From the NCBI GenBank assembly GCA_964577205.1, contig CAZNYG010000020.1:1-30855 (forward strand): 30,855 nucleotides of DNA. The letters run 5' to 3'. Under the pieces are notes generated by a model that was given only the letters and a program-made list of their open reading frames with translations, was not told the origin of the DNA and made no database searches. The stretch comes from CAZNYG01 sp964577205. GTDB taxonomy: Bacteria; Elusimicrobiota; Endomicrobiia; Endomicrobiales; CAIRNS01. Each line of letters starts with the position of its first letter. Position 1 is the stretch's first letter. Position numbers and translations under genes: made by a program. Below are positions 7,099 through 14,756 of the stretch, piece after piece.

Positions 7099-8348
7099 CT
7101 TATTTTCACCCTCTGTATCTTCTTCTTGTCGGCGTCGGCTATCTCGATGACCAGGGGGCCCCAGGCGATCGTGTCCCCGCTTTTTGGGATGCGGCCGAAA
7201 AGGTCCAGCGCCCAGCCGCTTATCGTCGCGAATTCCGACGCCGGAAGGTTGAGTTTCAGCTCGTCGTTCACCTTCGCGAGGGATTCGCCCGCTCGGATGA
7301 GCCAGCCGCCGTCGGGCAGAGGCAGGATCATCTTTTCCTGAATATCGTATTCGTCCCAGATCTCTCCGACGATCTCCTCCACGAGGTCTTCGATAGTCAC
7401 CAGGCCGATCGTGGCGCCGAACTCGTCGACTACCAGCGCCATGTGATGATGGCTGGTCTTGAATTCCCTCAGTACCTGATCCACCCGTGCCGAGCCGGGG
7501 ACGAAATGGACTGGGCGGATCAGATCGTCTATCAGGAACAGGGATTCACCGCGCCAGGCGAGCGCGAGGTCCCTGCTGTAAATGATGCCAACGATATTAT
7601 CGAGGCTCCCGCGGTAAACCGGCACCCGTGAGTATTCCTTTTCGATGATCTGGCCGATGATCGCTTTCGGTTCCTGGTCGAGATCCACCGCCTGTATTTC
7701 GGACCGGGGCCTCATCGCCTGCCGGATCTTCAGCTTGCCGAAATCGAGGATATTCTTCATGAGCCGGCGCGCGGGCCCGGGCAGCGGAAGAGTGTCTTCA
7801 GAAGACAGGAGGAACCTGAGCTCTTCCGGCCGGATGAAAGGTGTTTCCTTGACGGATTCCCGGCCGAGGACGCTGAGTATGATCCCGGAAACCCTGATAA
7901 GGAACGCGTTGACCGGAGCGATGAGATTGTTAAGCCATACGACATACTTCAGCCCTGACAGCGAGATCTGTTCCGCGCGGTACCTGCTGATGATCTTTGG
8001 AATTATCTCTCCGAACAACAGCGTGCCGGCCACGGCGGCCACGGGAACCGCCACCAAAGCCGTGCCGCGCGCCACGCCGAACAGCGCCGACAGGTCGAGC
8101 GCGACCGATGTCGCGATAACGCTGCTGCCGACCTTGACAACGTTGGTGCCGACCAGTATCGTGGACAATATCTCGTTCGTGTGGGTTTCCCAGAACGCGA
8201 GATACGGTTCCTGGTCCGGATGCTCTTCCCGTGATTTGCGCAGGGCCGCGGTGGAAAGGCTGGTCAGTGCTATCTCGATCCCGGAGAAAAAACCGGCACA
8301 GGCGAGGAACAGCAGGAAAAGGATGATCTTGGCGAAGAGAAGGATCAT
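7086..8348 (-). CDS. CNNM/CorC-family membrane protein with CBS pair and CorC_HlyC domain
   Basis: The 420-residue protein has an N-terminal DUF21/CNNM membrane domain of about 190 residues (FFSGIEIALTSLS at the first helix, then GEIIPKIISRYRAEQISL), a CBS pair (about 200-320, including EYSRVPVYRGSLDNIVGIIYSRDL and HMALVVDEFGATIGLVTIEDLVEEIVGEIWDEYD), and a complete C-terminal CorC_HlyC transporter-associated domain. Relatives are implicated in Mg2+/Co2+ homeostasis; CBS pairs usually bind ATP-Mg. It overlaps the upstream paralogue by ATGA, so the two are very likely translationally coupled and may form a heteromer. A GGAGGAG site precedes the start at 8348. Confidence 0.9.
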   Translation of the reverse strand: MILLFAKIILFLLFLACAGFFSGIEIALTSLSTAALRKSREEHPDQEPYLAFWETHTNEILSTILVGTNVVKVGSSVIATSVALDLSALFGVARGTALVAVPVAAVAGTLLFGEIIPKIISRYRAEQISLSGLKYVVWLNNLIAPVNAFLIRVSGIILSVLGRESVKETPFIRPEELRFLLSSEDTLPLPGPARRLMKNILDFGKLKIRQAMRPRSEIQAVDLDQEPKAIIGQIIEKEYSRVPVYRGSLDNIVGIIYSRDLALAWRGESLFLIDDLIRPVHFVPGSARVDQVLREFKTSHHHMALVVDEFGATIGLVTIEDLVEEIVGEIWDEYDIQEKMILPLPDGGWLIRAGESLAKVNDELKLNLPASEFATISGWALDLFGRIPKSGDTIAWGPLVIEIADADKKKIQRVKIRKTM

Positions 8349-9367
8349 GGCTCCCGCTCCTCCATATCGTATTCGTCCAGCACCTCGCCAATGATCTCCT
8401 CAAGTATATCTTCGAGCGTGATGATGCCCGTCAGCGCGCCCATCCCGTCGCGGATGAAAGCTATGTGCGTCTGTCCGGACTGGAACTCGCGCAGCAGATC
8501 GTAGACTTTCTTGTCGGGGGAGATAAAGTACGGCGGCCGGATCAGGTCCCCGGAAAACCTTCCCTGATTGCTGCGCCACGCCCAGAGGATGTCCTTGGTG
8601 TGCACGAAACCCACGATGTGCTGCGACGACCCGTGATAGACCGGGACGCGGCTGCGTCCGGTTTCCACCACGATATCCAGGAACTTGTCTTCCGGCTGGT
8701 CGAGGTTCGCGGTTTCCACGCTCTCCCAGGGTACCATGAGGCGGGTCACTTCCATCTCTCCCAGGCGCAGCACCCGTTCCAGCATCTGCCGGGCCTCGCG
8801 CCCGAGTAGGCCGCTGTGGTCGGCTTCCGAGATAAGGCTCCGGACCTCCTCCATGCTGAGGAGCGCGAGGCGCCCGACGGGCGGCATGATATCCGCACGG
8901 GGGAACATCCGTTTGAACAGACCGAGAAAAGGCGTGATAAAAGGATAGGTCAACTGCTGGAAACGGTAGAGGATCGGCAGCGCGGCAAGAGTGACTTTCT
9001 CGGGGTTGGCCCGGCTGAACACCTTGGGAGTGATCTCGCCGAGCTCAAGGACGAGGAACGTCAGGACGACCCAGGAAATAAGCTCCACCAGCGCGCGATT
9101 GACGCCCGGCATGGCGGTGACCATGACCAGCGTGGCAAGAAAACTGAGCGCCATGTCGTTGACAGTGTTGCCCACCAGAATGAGCGTAAGCAGATAATAC
9201 GGCGACCGCATCCACTGCCCCAGAGGAGCGGCCAGCGATTTGTTCAACACTATCAGCTTCTTGATGCGGAACCGGGAAAGGCTGCTCAGCGCGGTTTCGG
9301 AACCGGACCAGAAAGCGGACAGGACAAAAAGGATGAAGACGGCGATCAGCCCTGTGAGAATAAACAT
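8345..9367 (-). CDS. CNNM-family membrane protein with CBS pair, lacking the CorC_HlyC domain
   Basis: The 340-residue protein is a paralogue of its downstream neighbour: DUF21/CNNM membrane domain (FWSGSETALSSLSRFRIKKL, GEITPKVFSRANPEKV), followed by a CBS pair (GRSRVPVYHGSSQHIVGFVHTKDI; HIAFIRDGMGALTGIITLEDILEEIIGEVLDEYD). It stops about ten residues after the second CBS motif, so the C-terminal CorC_HlyC domain found in the neighbour is absent; there is no sign of a frameshift because the stop overlaps the next start as ATGA. It overlaps the end of ybeY by 22 bp, with AGGATT upstream of 9367. Probable role: divalent cation homeostasis, possibly as a heteromer with the next gene. Confidence 0.88.
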   Translation of the reverse strand: MFILTGLIAVFILFVLSAFWSGSETALSSLSRFRIKKLIVLNKSLAAPLGQWMRSPYYLLTLILVGNTVNDMALSFLATLVMVTAMPGVNRALVELISWVVLTFLVLELGEITPKVFSRANPEKVTLAALPILYRFQQLTYPFITPFLGLFKRMFPRADIMPPVGRLALLSMEEVRSLISEADHSGLLGREARQMLERVLRLGEMEVTRLMVPWESVETANLDQPEDKFLDIVVETGRSRVPVYHGSSQHIVGFVHTKDILWAWRSNQGRFSGDLIRPPYFISPDKKVYDLLREFQSGQTHIAFIRDGMGALTGIITLEDILEEIIGEVLDEYDMEEREP

Positions 9368-9795
9368 TTAAATACCGAATCCTGAAGACGGAACATTTTT
9401 TTCCGGGCGCGGTCCGTGTAATCCGTATGATCGCGCAGGTGCAGCGTACCGTGGATAGCCAGATACGCCAGTTCGCGTTCCCACTCGTGGCCCTGTTGTC
9501 CGGCCTGCTTTTTCGAGCGGCCGCGCCCGATATAGATATCGCCGCGCAGCGGGTCGGGCTCATAGCGGAACGAGATGACGTCCGTGATGCGGTTCACTTT
9601 CCTGAACTTCCGGTTCATCGCGCGTATATCGGGATCGGAGATCAGGATAAAATTGACCTCTCCCGCACCGTCGTGGCCGTCGGCGGCCAGCGCCGCGCGG
9701 GCCGCGCGTTCCAGCAGCGGGACGGCCTTTGCCGGAAAATTGTGGCAGACGATCTTAACCCTGCTTTTCGGTTTCCTGATATTCGATGCGGGCAT
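9346..9795 (-). CDS. ybeY: Endoribonuclease YbeY-like (altered zinc motif)
   Basis: The 149-residue protein has the UPF0054/YbeY core: ILISDPDIRAMNRKFRKVNRITDVISFRYE, then GDIYIGRGRSKKQAG, and ELAYLAIHGTLHLRDHTDYTD. YbeY takes part in 16S rRNA maturation and ribosome quality control. The standard metal motif is HGxLHLxGYDH, with His at positions 1, 5 and 11. Here positions 1 and 5 are His but position 11 is Asp, and a His occurs at position 9 instead, so the third zinc ligand is changed or shifted. The start at 9795 overlaps the end of the upstream phosphodiesterase gene by 41 bp and has AGGA 8 nt upstream. Neighbouring phoH supports the identity, since PhoH and YbeY are frequent genomic partners. 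Confidence 0.88.
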   Translation of the reverse strand: MPASNIRKPKSRVKIVCHNFPAKAVPLLERAARAALAADGHDGAGEVNFILISDPDIRAMNRKFRKVNRITDVISFRYEPDPLRGDIYIGRGRSKKQAGQQGHEWERELAYLAIHGTLHLRDHTDYTDRARKKMFRLQDSVFKCLFSQG

Positions 9796-11230
9796 GATAT
9801 ATTCCTGTGAGCGTGGCCACCATACTTTCGGCGATGCAGCTCAGGTCGTGCAGCGTGATGGGACACTCCGCGAACTGTCCGTCGGTAAACTTGTTGTTGA
9901 TGACTTTTTCCACGGTGTCTTTCAACCGGCTGGGGTTCGGGTCCTCGATGGAACGGCTGGCCGCTTCCACCGCGTCGGCCAGCATCAGGATGGCCGCGAC
10001 CTTGGTTTGCGGCGTCGGCCCGGGATAACGGAAGTTATCGGCCTTTATCTCGGGATTGTGTTCCAGCGCCCGGTGATAGAAATAATGGATCAGCGACGTG
10101 CCGTGATGCTGCTCGATGCAGTCCATGATGACCTTGTCGATGTTGTACTGTTTGGCGAGCGCGACCCCTTCCTTGACGTGTGAGGTGACCACCAGGCTGG
10201 ACATCATGGGCGTCAGGGGATCGTGGGGGTTGCCCATGGGCTGCTGGTTCTCGATGAAATATTCCGGATTGGTCAGTTTGCCGATATCGTGGTAATACGC
10301 GACCACACGCGCCAGCAGCGAGTTCGCGCCGATGGCCTCCGCGGCCTGTTCGGCGAGCGAGGCCGTGATAAGCGAATGGTGATAGGTCCCCGGCGCTTCG
10401 ATCATAAGCCTTTTGAGGAGCGGTTGGTTGAAATCTGCCAGTTCGATCAGCTTGATGTTCGTCGTGCGGGAAAAAAAGCTCTCAAGATAGGGAAGGATGA
10501 TAAGCACCAGCAGCGTAGCCGTTATACCGCTGAACGCGCCCCACCCCGCGTTGATGCCCAGCGTCCGCAGCGGCCACAGGCGGAAGAAATGAATTATAAG
10601 GATCGCCACGGCATTGACGACGGCGATCTTCAATCCCAGCCGGGTCAGGTCGCCGCGGGTACGGATGGAAGATACCGCCGCGACGCCGGTCAGCGAGCCG
10701 GCCAGGTGGACAAAGAATATCTCCAGGCTGAAATCGTTCATGACACCCAGTACCATGCTGAGCACCAGGCCGCTCATGAGGGCGAGGCTCCGCGACAGGA
10801 GCAGTCCGGTCAGGATGGGGAAGGCGGCTAGAGGCGTCCCCAGGGGAGTCCCCCATTCTTTGAACAGCTGCATCAGCAGCGCCGCGCCGATGTAGAGAAG
10901 GCCGAGAAGCGTCATGGCCTCGCTGTCAGCCAGCAGTTCCCGCTCGTCGTGGTGCAGGTACATGATGATAAACGCGAACCCCATAGCGAGGAAAAGAAGC
11001 AGGCCGATGACCTTGATTGGAGACAGGCCGATCTCGAAAAGAAGAATGACAAAGAAGGCCGCCATGCCGAAAGCGGCGACCACGTAAGTGGGCAGTTGTA
11101 TCTCGCGCTTCCACAGCCGCCGCCCGCCGCCCCGGCGTACGCCTTCGGAGTCCTGGCGTTTATCCGTCCAGGTCAAAAGACGAAGCAGCACTTTGCGCAG
11201 CGGCTTCCGCCATGAAAAAATACTAGTCAT
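9755..11230 (-). CDS. PgpH-like 7TM-HD phosphodiesterase (short form)
   Basis: The 491-residue protein has a basic N-terminus (1-45), seven or eight hydrophobic segments between 48 and 252, then a cytoplasmic HD domain: HH at 284-285, HD at 314-315 (YYHDIGKLTNPEYF), H351 (SHVKEGVALAK), HH at 375-376, and D419 (MLADAVEAASR). This is the 7TMR-HD arrangement of PgpH, which hydrolyses c-di-AMP. Typical PgpH proteins are 700 residues or more because of an N-terminal extracellular 7TMR-HDED sensor; that sensor is missing here. The location between phoH and ybeY is the usual one. The start at 11230 has AAGGAG 11 nt upstream. Confidence 0.88.
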   Translation of the reverse strand: MTSIFSWRKPLRKVLLRLLTWTDKRQDSEGVRRGGGRRLWKREIQLPTYVVAAFGMAAFFVILLFEIGLSPIKVIGLLLFLAMGFAFIIMYLHHDERELLADSEAMTLLGLLYIGAALLMQLFKEWGTPLGTPLAAFPILTGLLLSRSLALMSGLVLSMVLGVMNDFSLEIFFVHLAGSLTGVAAVSSIRTRGDLTRLGLKIAVVNAVAILIIHFFRLWPLRTLGINAGWGAFSGITATLLVLIILPYLESFFSRTTNIKLIELADFNQPLLKRLMIEAPGTYHHSLITASLAEQAAEAIGANSLLARVVAYYHDIGKLTNPEYFIENQQPMGNPHDPLTPMMSSLVVTSHVKEGVALAKQYNIDKVIMDCIEQHHGTSLIHYFYHRALEHNPEIKADNFRYPGPTPQTKVAAILMLADAVEAASRSIEDPNPSRLKDTVEKVINNKFTDGQFAECPITLHDLSCIAESMVATLTGIYHARIEYQETEKQG

Positions 11231-11263
11231 AAATTTACTTACTCCTTATCAATCGTTAAAAAC

Positions 11264-11406
11264 GTTCATGAGTTCATGGGTTGATGAGTTCATGAGTGAA
11301 CGGCAACGACACATACGGGATTGATGAATAATAACGACTAAACTTGCACTTAAACTCAACGTATATGTCGTTTTTCACGTTTTTAACTCATGCACCCATG
11401 AACGCC
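11264..11406. repeat. Octamer-word inverted repeat between phoH and the pgpH-like gene (class I)
   Basis: The left arm (11264-11301) is four 8-nt words, GTTCATGA, GTTCATGG, GTTGATGA, GTTCATGA, then GTGAAC. The right arm (11385-11406) reads back as GGCGTTCATGGGTGCATGAG. The pairing extends inwards: CGACACATACG on the left corresponds to CGTATATGTCG on the right (11360-11370). The right arm ends 2 nt before the phoH stop codon (11409-11411), i.e. starts immediately after it in the direction of transcription. No coding capacity is seen in 11231-11408. Confidence 0.75.
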
Positions 11407-11408
11407 GT

Positions 11409-12398
11409 TTATTTACTTGAATTGTGGTTTGTTTTTTTGACGGCCGGTTTGTGTTTTTCGTACGCTTCGATTATCTTCCTTACCAGGCCGTGGCGCACGA
11501 CGTCTTCCGCGGTAAAATTAATAAAGGAGATGCCTTCCACGCCGGAAAGTATGCGCTCGGCCATGACAAGGCCCGACTGTTTGCCTTTATCCAGGTCTAT
11601 CTGCGTCACGTCGCCCGTGACGATCACCTTGCTGCCGGCCCCGAGCCTCGTCAGGAACATCTTTATCTGTTCCGGAGTGGTGTTCTGCGCCTCGTCCAGA
11701 ATGATGAACGCGTTATCGATGGTGCGCCCGCGCATATAGGCGAGCGGAATGATCTCGATGGTCTCCTCTTCGCGGAAATAACGGAACCGTTCCGGCCCTA
11801 TCATAGCGTAAAACGCGTCGTAAAGCGGCTTGAGGAACGGATTGATCTTTTCATAAAGATCGCCGGGAAGGAAACCGAGCCGTTCTCCCGCTTCCACCAC
11901 GGGCCGGGTAATGACGATACGGTTGGCCTTGCCCATCTGCAGGAAGCGCAGCGCGCAGGCGACAGAAAGATACGTCTTCCCGGTCCCCGCCGGCCCGATG
12001 CCGAACACCAGGTCGTGTGCAAAGACGGCGCGCAGGTATTTCCTCTGGTGTTCGGAGCGCGCGGATATGTGTTTTCCCTGCGAAGTGACATAAAGCGGAT
12101 CGATGGAAGACTGGTAGGGGATCGCCGGTTCGGGAGACCCTTCATCGTGAACACTGACGATATGCGTCTCGCCGCGTTCCTCCCCGCGCTGGCGGAGTTG
12201 TTCGATCTCGGCGACGGCACGGTCGACCTTGCCGCCGGTCCCGCGGACCACAACGGAGAAATCGCCGGTGCTGCCGCCCTGGCGCAGGAACACCTGGACA
12301 CCGTGAGAACGCTCCAGCTTGCGGAGGTTTTCATCCTGATGTCCCAGCAGGTGCATGACTTCATCAGAACTTTTCAGAAAAATGCGTTTAGTAACCAT
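11409..12398 (-). CDS. phoH: PhoH family ATPase
   Basis: With the start at 12398 the product is 329 residues. An N-terminal KH-like region (about 1-70) precedes the PhoH ATPase domain: Walker A GPAGTGKT at 135-142, then the conserved RPVVEAGERLGFLPGDLYEKI stretch, Walker B FIILDEAQN, and the C-terminal SKVIVTGDVTQIDL. PhoH proteins are cytoplasmic ATPases linked to RNA metabolism and commonly encoded with ybeY. The open frame extends 36 codons further to 12506, but that extension (rich in Phe, Trp and Ser) is unlike the family, while 12398 has GGGAG 5 nt upstream, so I chose the internal Met. It follows aspS and precedes the pgpH-like gene. Confidence 0.93.
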   Translation of the reverse strand: MVTKRIFLKSSDEVMHLLGHQDENLRKLERSHGVQVFLRQGGSTGDFSVVVRGTGGKVDRAVAEIEQLRQRGEERGETHIVSVHDEGSPEPAIPYQSSIDPLYVTSQGKHISARSEHQRKYLRAVFAHDLVFGIGPAGTGKTYLSVACALRFLQMGKANRIVITRPVVEAGERLGFLPGDLYEKINPFLKPLYDAFYAMIGPERFRYFREEETIEIIPLAYMRGRTIDNAFIILDEAQNTTPEQIKMFLTRLGAGSKVIVTGDVTQIDLDKGKQSGLVMAERILSGVEGISFINFTAEDVVRHGLVRKIIEAYEKHKPAVKKTNHNSSK

Positions 12399-12403
12399 AG
12401 AGT

Positions 12404-12408
12404 CTCCC
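12404..12408 (-). promoter_or_regulatory. Ribosome binding site that decides the phoH start
   Basis: GGGAG on the minus strand lies 5 nt upstream of the ATG at 12396-12398. The longer in-frame Met at 12506 has no comparable site, so this signal favours the 329-residue product. Confidence 0.65.
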
Positions 12409-12494
12409 GCCTCAGAAGAACGATCCGGCGGGGGCGCAGGCAATGATTGCCATGAATTGATATTAAACCAAAAAATGAGTGATTTCGCAAGTAA

Positions 12495-12566
12495 AAATTG
12501 AAACAAAAACGACGATATTGGATGACCCCGGGCGTTTTTGCCAAGTTGGCCGTCAATATCGTCGTT
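12495..12566 (-). terminator. Large stem-loop with T-rich tail after aspS
   Basis: AACGACGATATTG (12508-12520) is exactly complementary to CAATATCGTCGTT (12554-12566). On the minus strand the 13-bp stem is followed by TTTGTTTCAATTTTT, as in an intrinsic terminator. The 33-nt loop is large and contains GCCAA-c-TTGGC. It lies 84 nt after the aspS stop and 109 nt before the phoH start, so it may attenuate read-through. The rest of the 252-bp aspS-phoH space shows nothing else. Confidence 0.45.
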
Positions 12567-12650
12567 CCCGTAAATTTCGTTCCTGCTTTATAATGTCGTC
12601 TTTATCTCTTAATTCCGTCTTTGCCGCATAATTTCCAGTTCAGTCTTTTC

Positions 12651-14432
12651 CTATTCTGCGATTTTCTTTTTTATCTGTATCCCCAGCTCCCGTATCTGTT
12701 TTTCGCTTACCACGTTGGGCGCGCCGGACATGGGGCAGACGGCTTTCTGCGTTTTCGGGAAGGCGATGACCTCGCGGATTGATTCTTCGCCGAGGAAAAG
12801 AGCGCACAGGCGGTCAAAACCGAGCGCGATACCCGCATGGGGAGGCGCGCCGTACTTGAGGGCGTCGAGAAGGAAACCGAATTTGACACGGGCATCCTCA
12901 TCCGAAGTTCCGATCAGCTTGAAAAGATTTTCCTGCATCTCTTCGCGATGGATACGAACCGAGCCGCCGCCCAGCTCCGTGCCGTTCAGCACAACATCGT
13001 AAGCGCGGGCGCGGACCTTACCGGCATCTTTATATCCGTCGGCACTGCTCATATACTGAACGTCTTCTTCCATCGGAGCGGTAAAGGGATGGTGCATGGC
13101 GGACCAGCGTTTTTCTTCCTTGTCCCATTCCACCAGCGGGAACTCCACGACCCACAGGAAATTGAATTTGGATTTGTCGATCAGGCCGAGCTCTTTGCCC
13201 AGCTTTATGCGCAGCGCGCCGAGGCCCGCGCAGACGATGCCCGGCTCGTCGGCAAGGAAAAGGAGCAGATCGCCTGCATTGGCGCCCAGTTTGCCGCGAA
13301 TGGCAGCCTGGTCTTCCGGGGTGAAGAACTTTACGATGTTGGATTCAAGGCCCGCTTCGGTCACTTTCATCCAGGCAAGGCCGCGTGCGCCGTACTCGGC
13401 GACAAACGAGGTAAGCCCTTCGATCTCCGAGCGGGAGAACTTCGCTCCGCCGGGCACGCAGATGGCGCGGACCGCGCCGCCTTTGGCAATGACTTCCTTG
13501 AAAACTTTGAAGCCGCATTCCGTCAGTTCCTCCGTCAGATCGCCGATCTCCATGCCAAAGCGGGTGTCGGGCTTGTCCGAACCATAGCGCAGCATAGCTT
13601 CCCTGTACGGCATCCGGGGAAACGGCGTGGCAAGGTCCTTTTCGAACGCTTCCTTGAAGAGAACCTTCAGCAGTCCTTCGATGGTTGCCATCACATCGTT
13701 CTCATCCACGAACCACAGCTCCATATCCACCTGGGTGAACTCCGGCTGACGATCGGCGCGCAGGTCTTCGTCGCGGTAGCAGCGCACGATCTGGAAATAC
13801 TTGTCGAAACCGGACACCATGAGTATCTGCTTGAATATCTGCGGCGACTGGGGCAGCGCGAAGAACGTGCCGTGATTGAGACGAGAAGGAACGAGGAAAT
13901 CGCGGGCGCCTTCCGGCGTGGACTTTGTCAGCGTGGGCGTCTCAATTTCAATGAAACCGTTCTTGTCGAGATACTGGCGGGTGGCCTGCATCAGCCGGTG
14001 GCGAAGCAGGAAATTCTTCTGCACGCCCGGACGGCGCAGGTCCAGATAACGATATTTGAGACGGAGCTCTTCGGATGTTTCGCGATAGTCGGAGATCTCA
14101 AAAGGAAGTCCCGGGGCGGTGTTGACAAGGTCCAACTGTTCGGCCACGACTTCCACCTGGCCGGTGGGCATGTTCGGGTTTTCAGTGCCCTCCGGGCGCT
14201 GACGCGCAAGGCCGGCAACGCAGAGCACGAACTCGCTGCGCAGCTTTTCCGCCATGGAGAACATCTCTTTGTTCTCCGGCTGGAACACGACCTGCACCAG
14301 CCCTTCACGGTCGCGCAGGTCGATGAATATGACGCCGCCATGGTCCCGGCGCGAATGCACCCATCCGCACACCGTCACCTTTTTCCCGATATCTTCACTC
14401 CGTACCAGCCCGCAATAATGTGTCCGTTTCAT
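12651..14432 (-). CDS. aspS: Aspartate--tRNA ligase
   Basis: The 593-residue protein shows the full bacterial-type AspRS layout: N-terminal OB-fold anticodon-binding domain (VTVCGWVHSRRDHGGVIFIDLRDREGLVQVVF), class II motif 2 (YRDEDLRADRQPEFTQVDME), the bacterial GAD insertion in the middle, and motif 3 (GIALGFDRLCALFLGEESIREVIAFPK) near the C-terminus. It charges tRNA-Asp in the cytoplasm; some relatives also charge tRNA-Asn, which cannot be decided from sequence by eye. Length is normal (about 590). The start at 14432 has AGGA upstream at slightly long spacing. It is the first gene of the long minus-strand housekeeping run. Confidence 0.98.
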   Translation of the reverse strand: MKRTHYCGLVRSEDIGKKVTVCGWVHSRRDHGGVIFIDLRDREGLVQVVFQPENKEMFSMAEKLRSEFVLCVAGLARQRPEGTENPNMPTGQVEVVAEQLDLVNTAPGLPFEISDYRETSEELRLKYRYLDLRRPGVQKNFLLRHRLMQATRQYLDKNGFIEIETPTLTKSTPEGARDFLVPSRLNHGTFFALPQSPQIFKQILMVSGFDKYFQIVRCYRDEDLRADRQPEFTQVDMELWFVDENDVMATIEGLLKVLFKEAFEKDLATPFPRMPYREAMLRYGSDKPDTRFGMEIGDLTEELTECGFKVFKEVIAKGGAVRAICVPGGAKFSRSEIEGLTSFVAEYGARGLAWMKVTEAGLESNIVKFFTPEDQAAIRGKLGANAGDLLLFLADEPGIVCAGLGALRIKLGKELGLIDKSKFNFLWVVEFPLVEWDKEEKRWSAMHHPFTAPMEEDVQYMSSADGYKDAGKVRARAYDVVLNGTELGGGSVRIHREEMQENLFKLIGTSDEDARVKFGFLLDALKYGAPPHAGIALGFDRLCALFLGEESIREVIAFPKTQKAVCPMSGAPNVVSEKQIRELGIQIKKKIAE

Positions 14433-14564
14433 GTAGTCTTATCCTTTATAAGCGTTCCTGTTCTTCGATAAAGTGTAAAGTACTAATAAATGTATCAAAT
14501 ACAGGGAAGGGAGTCAAACATTAAGGCAGGAATTGTGGTAACGGCGGGAAGCATTCCACAGGGC

Positions 14565-14751
14565 AAATAGGGGACGAAATAGGGGACGTTAAATAGGAAA
14601 TAGGGGACGGAGTCAGGTGATTAGGTTATGAATGTTTTATTATGTTAACACTCTCGGAGTCGTAGGTTGTGAGTAGGGAAACAACGCGACAGGACGGCAT
14701 TGACAATACCTAATTACCTGACTCCGTCCCCTATTTTGTGTCCCCTATTTT
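14565..14751. mobile_element. REP/MITE-like inverted-repeat element built on AAATAGGGGAC
   Basis: The element is about 187 bp. The left side holds AAATAGGGGAC at 14565-14575 and 14578-14588, then a long arm at 14598-14626. The right arm at 14708-14736 is its reverse complement at 28 of 29 positions, and another inverted GTCCCCTATTT unit follows at 14740-14750. The 81-nt spacer (14627-14707) codes for nothing visible. Similar GGGGAC hairpins are known as REP-type, non-autonomous elements mobilised by IS200-like REP-associated transposases; no transposase is in this window. The edge lies 5 nt after the porV-ompA stop codon. The remaining intergenic sequence 14433-14564 shows no gene. Confidence 0.7.
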
Positions 14752-14756
14752 GTAGT

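Noticed and set aside
8345..8348. Frameshift truncating the first CNNM protein before its CorC domain
   Set aside because: The stop forms an ATGA overlap with a next gene that has its own complete membrane domain and a good ribosome binding site, so this is normal gene structure.
11264..11301. Octamer string as a CRISPR or simple microsatellite
   Set aside because: Words are 8 nt with no spacers, and an inverted partner arm is present, so a structural intergenic repeat fits better.
12399..12506. 36-codon N-terminal extension of PhoH
   Set aside because: The extension is unlike the family and a good ribosome binding site precedes the internal Met at 12398.
13096..14471. Long plus-strand open frames opposite aspS, glyS and the FN3 gene (for example 12837-14471 and 16482-18107)
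   Set aside because: They are antisense shadows of well-identified genes in GC-rich DNA and show no recognisable domains or ribosome binding sites.
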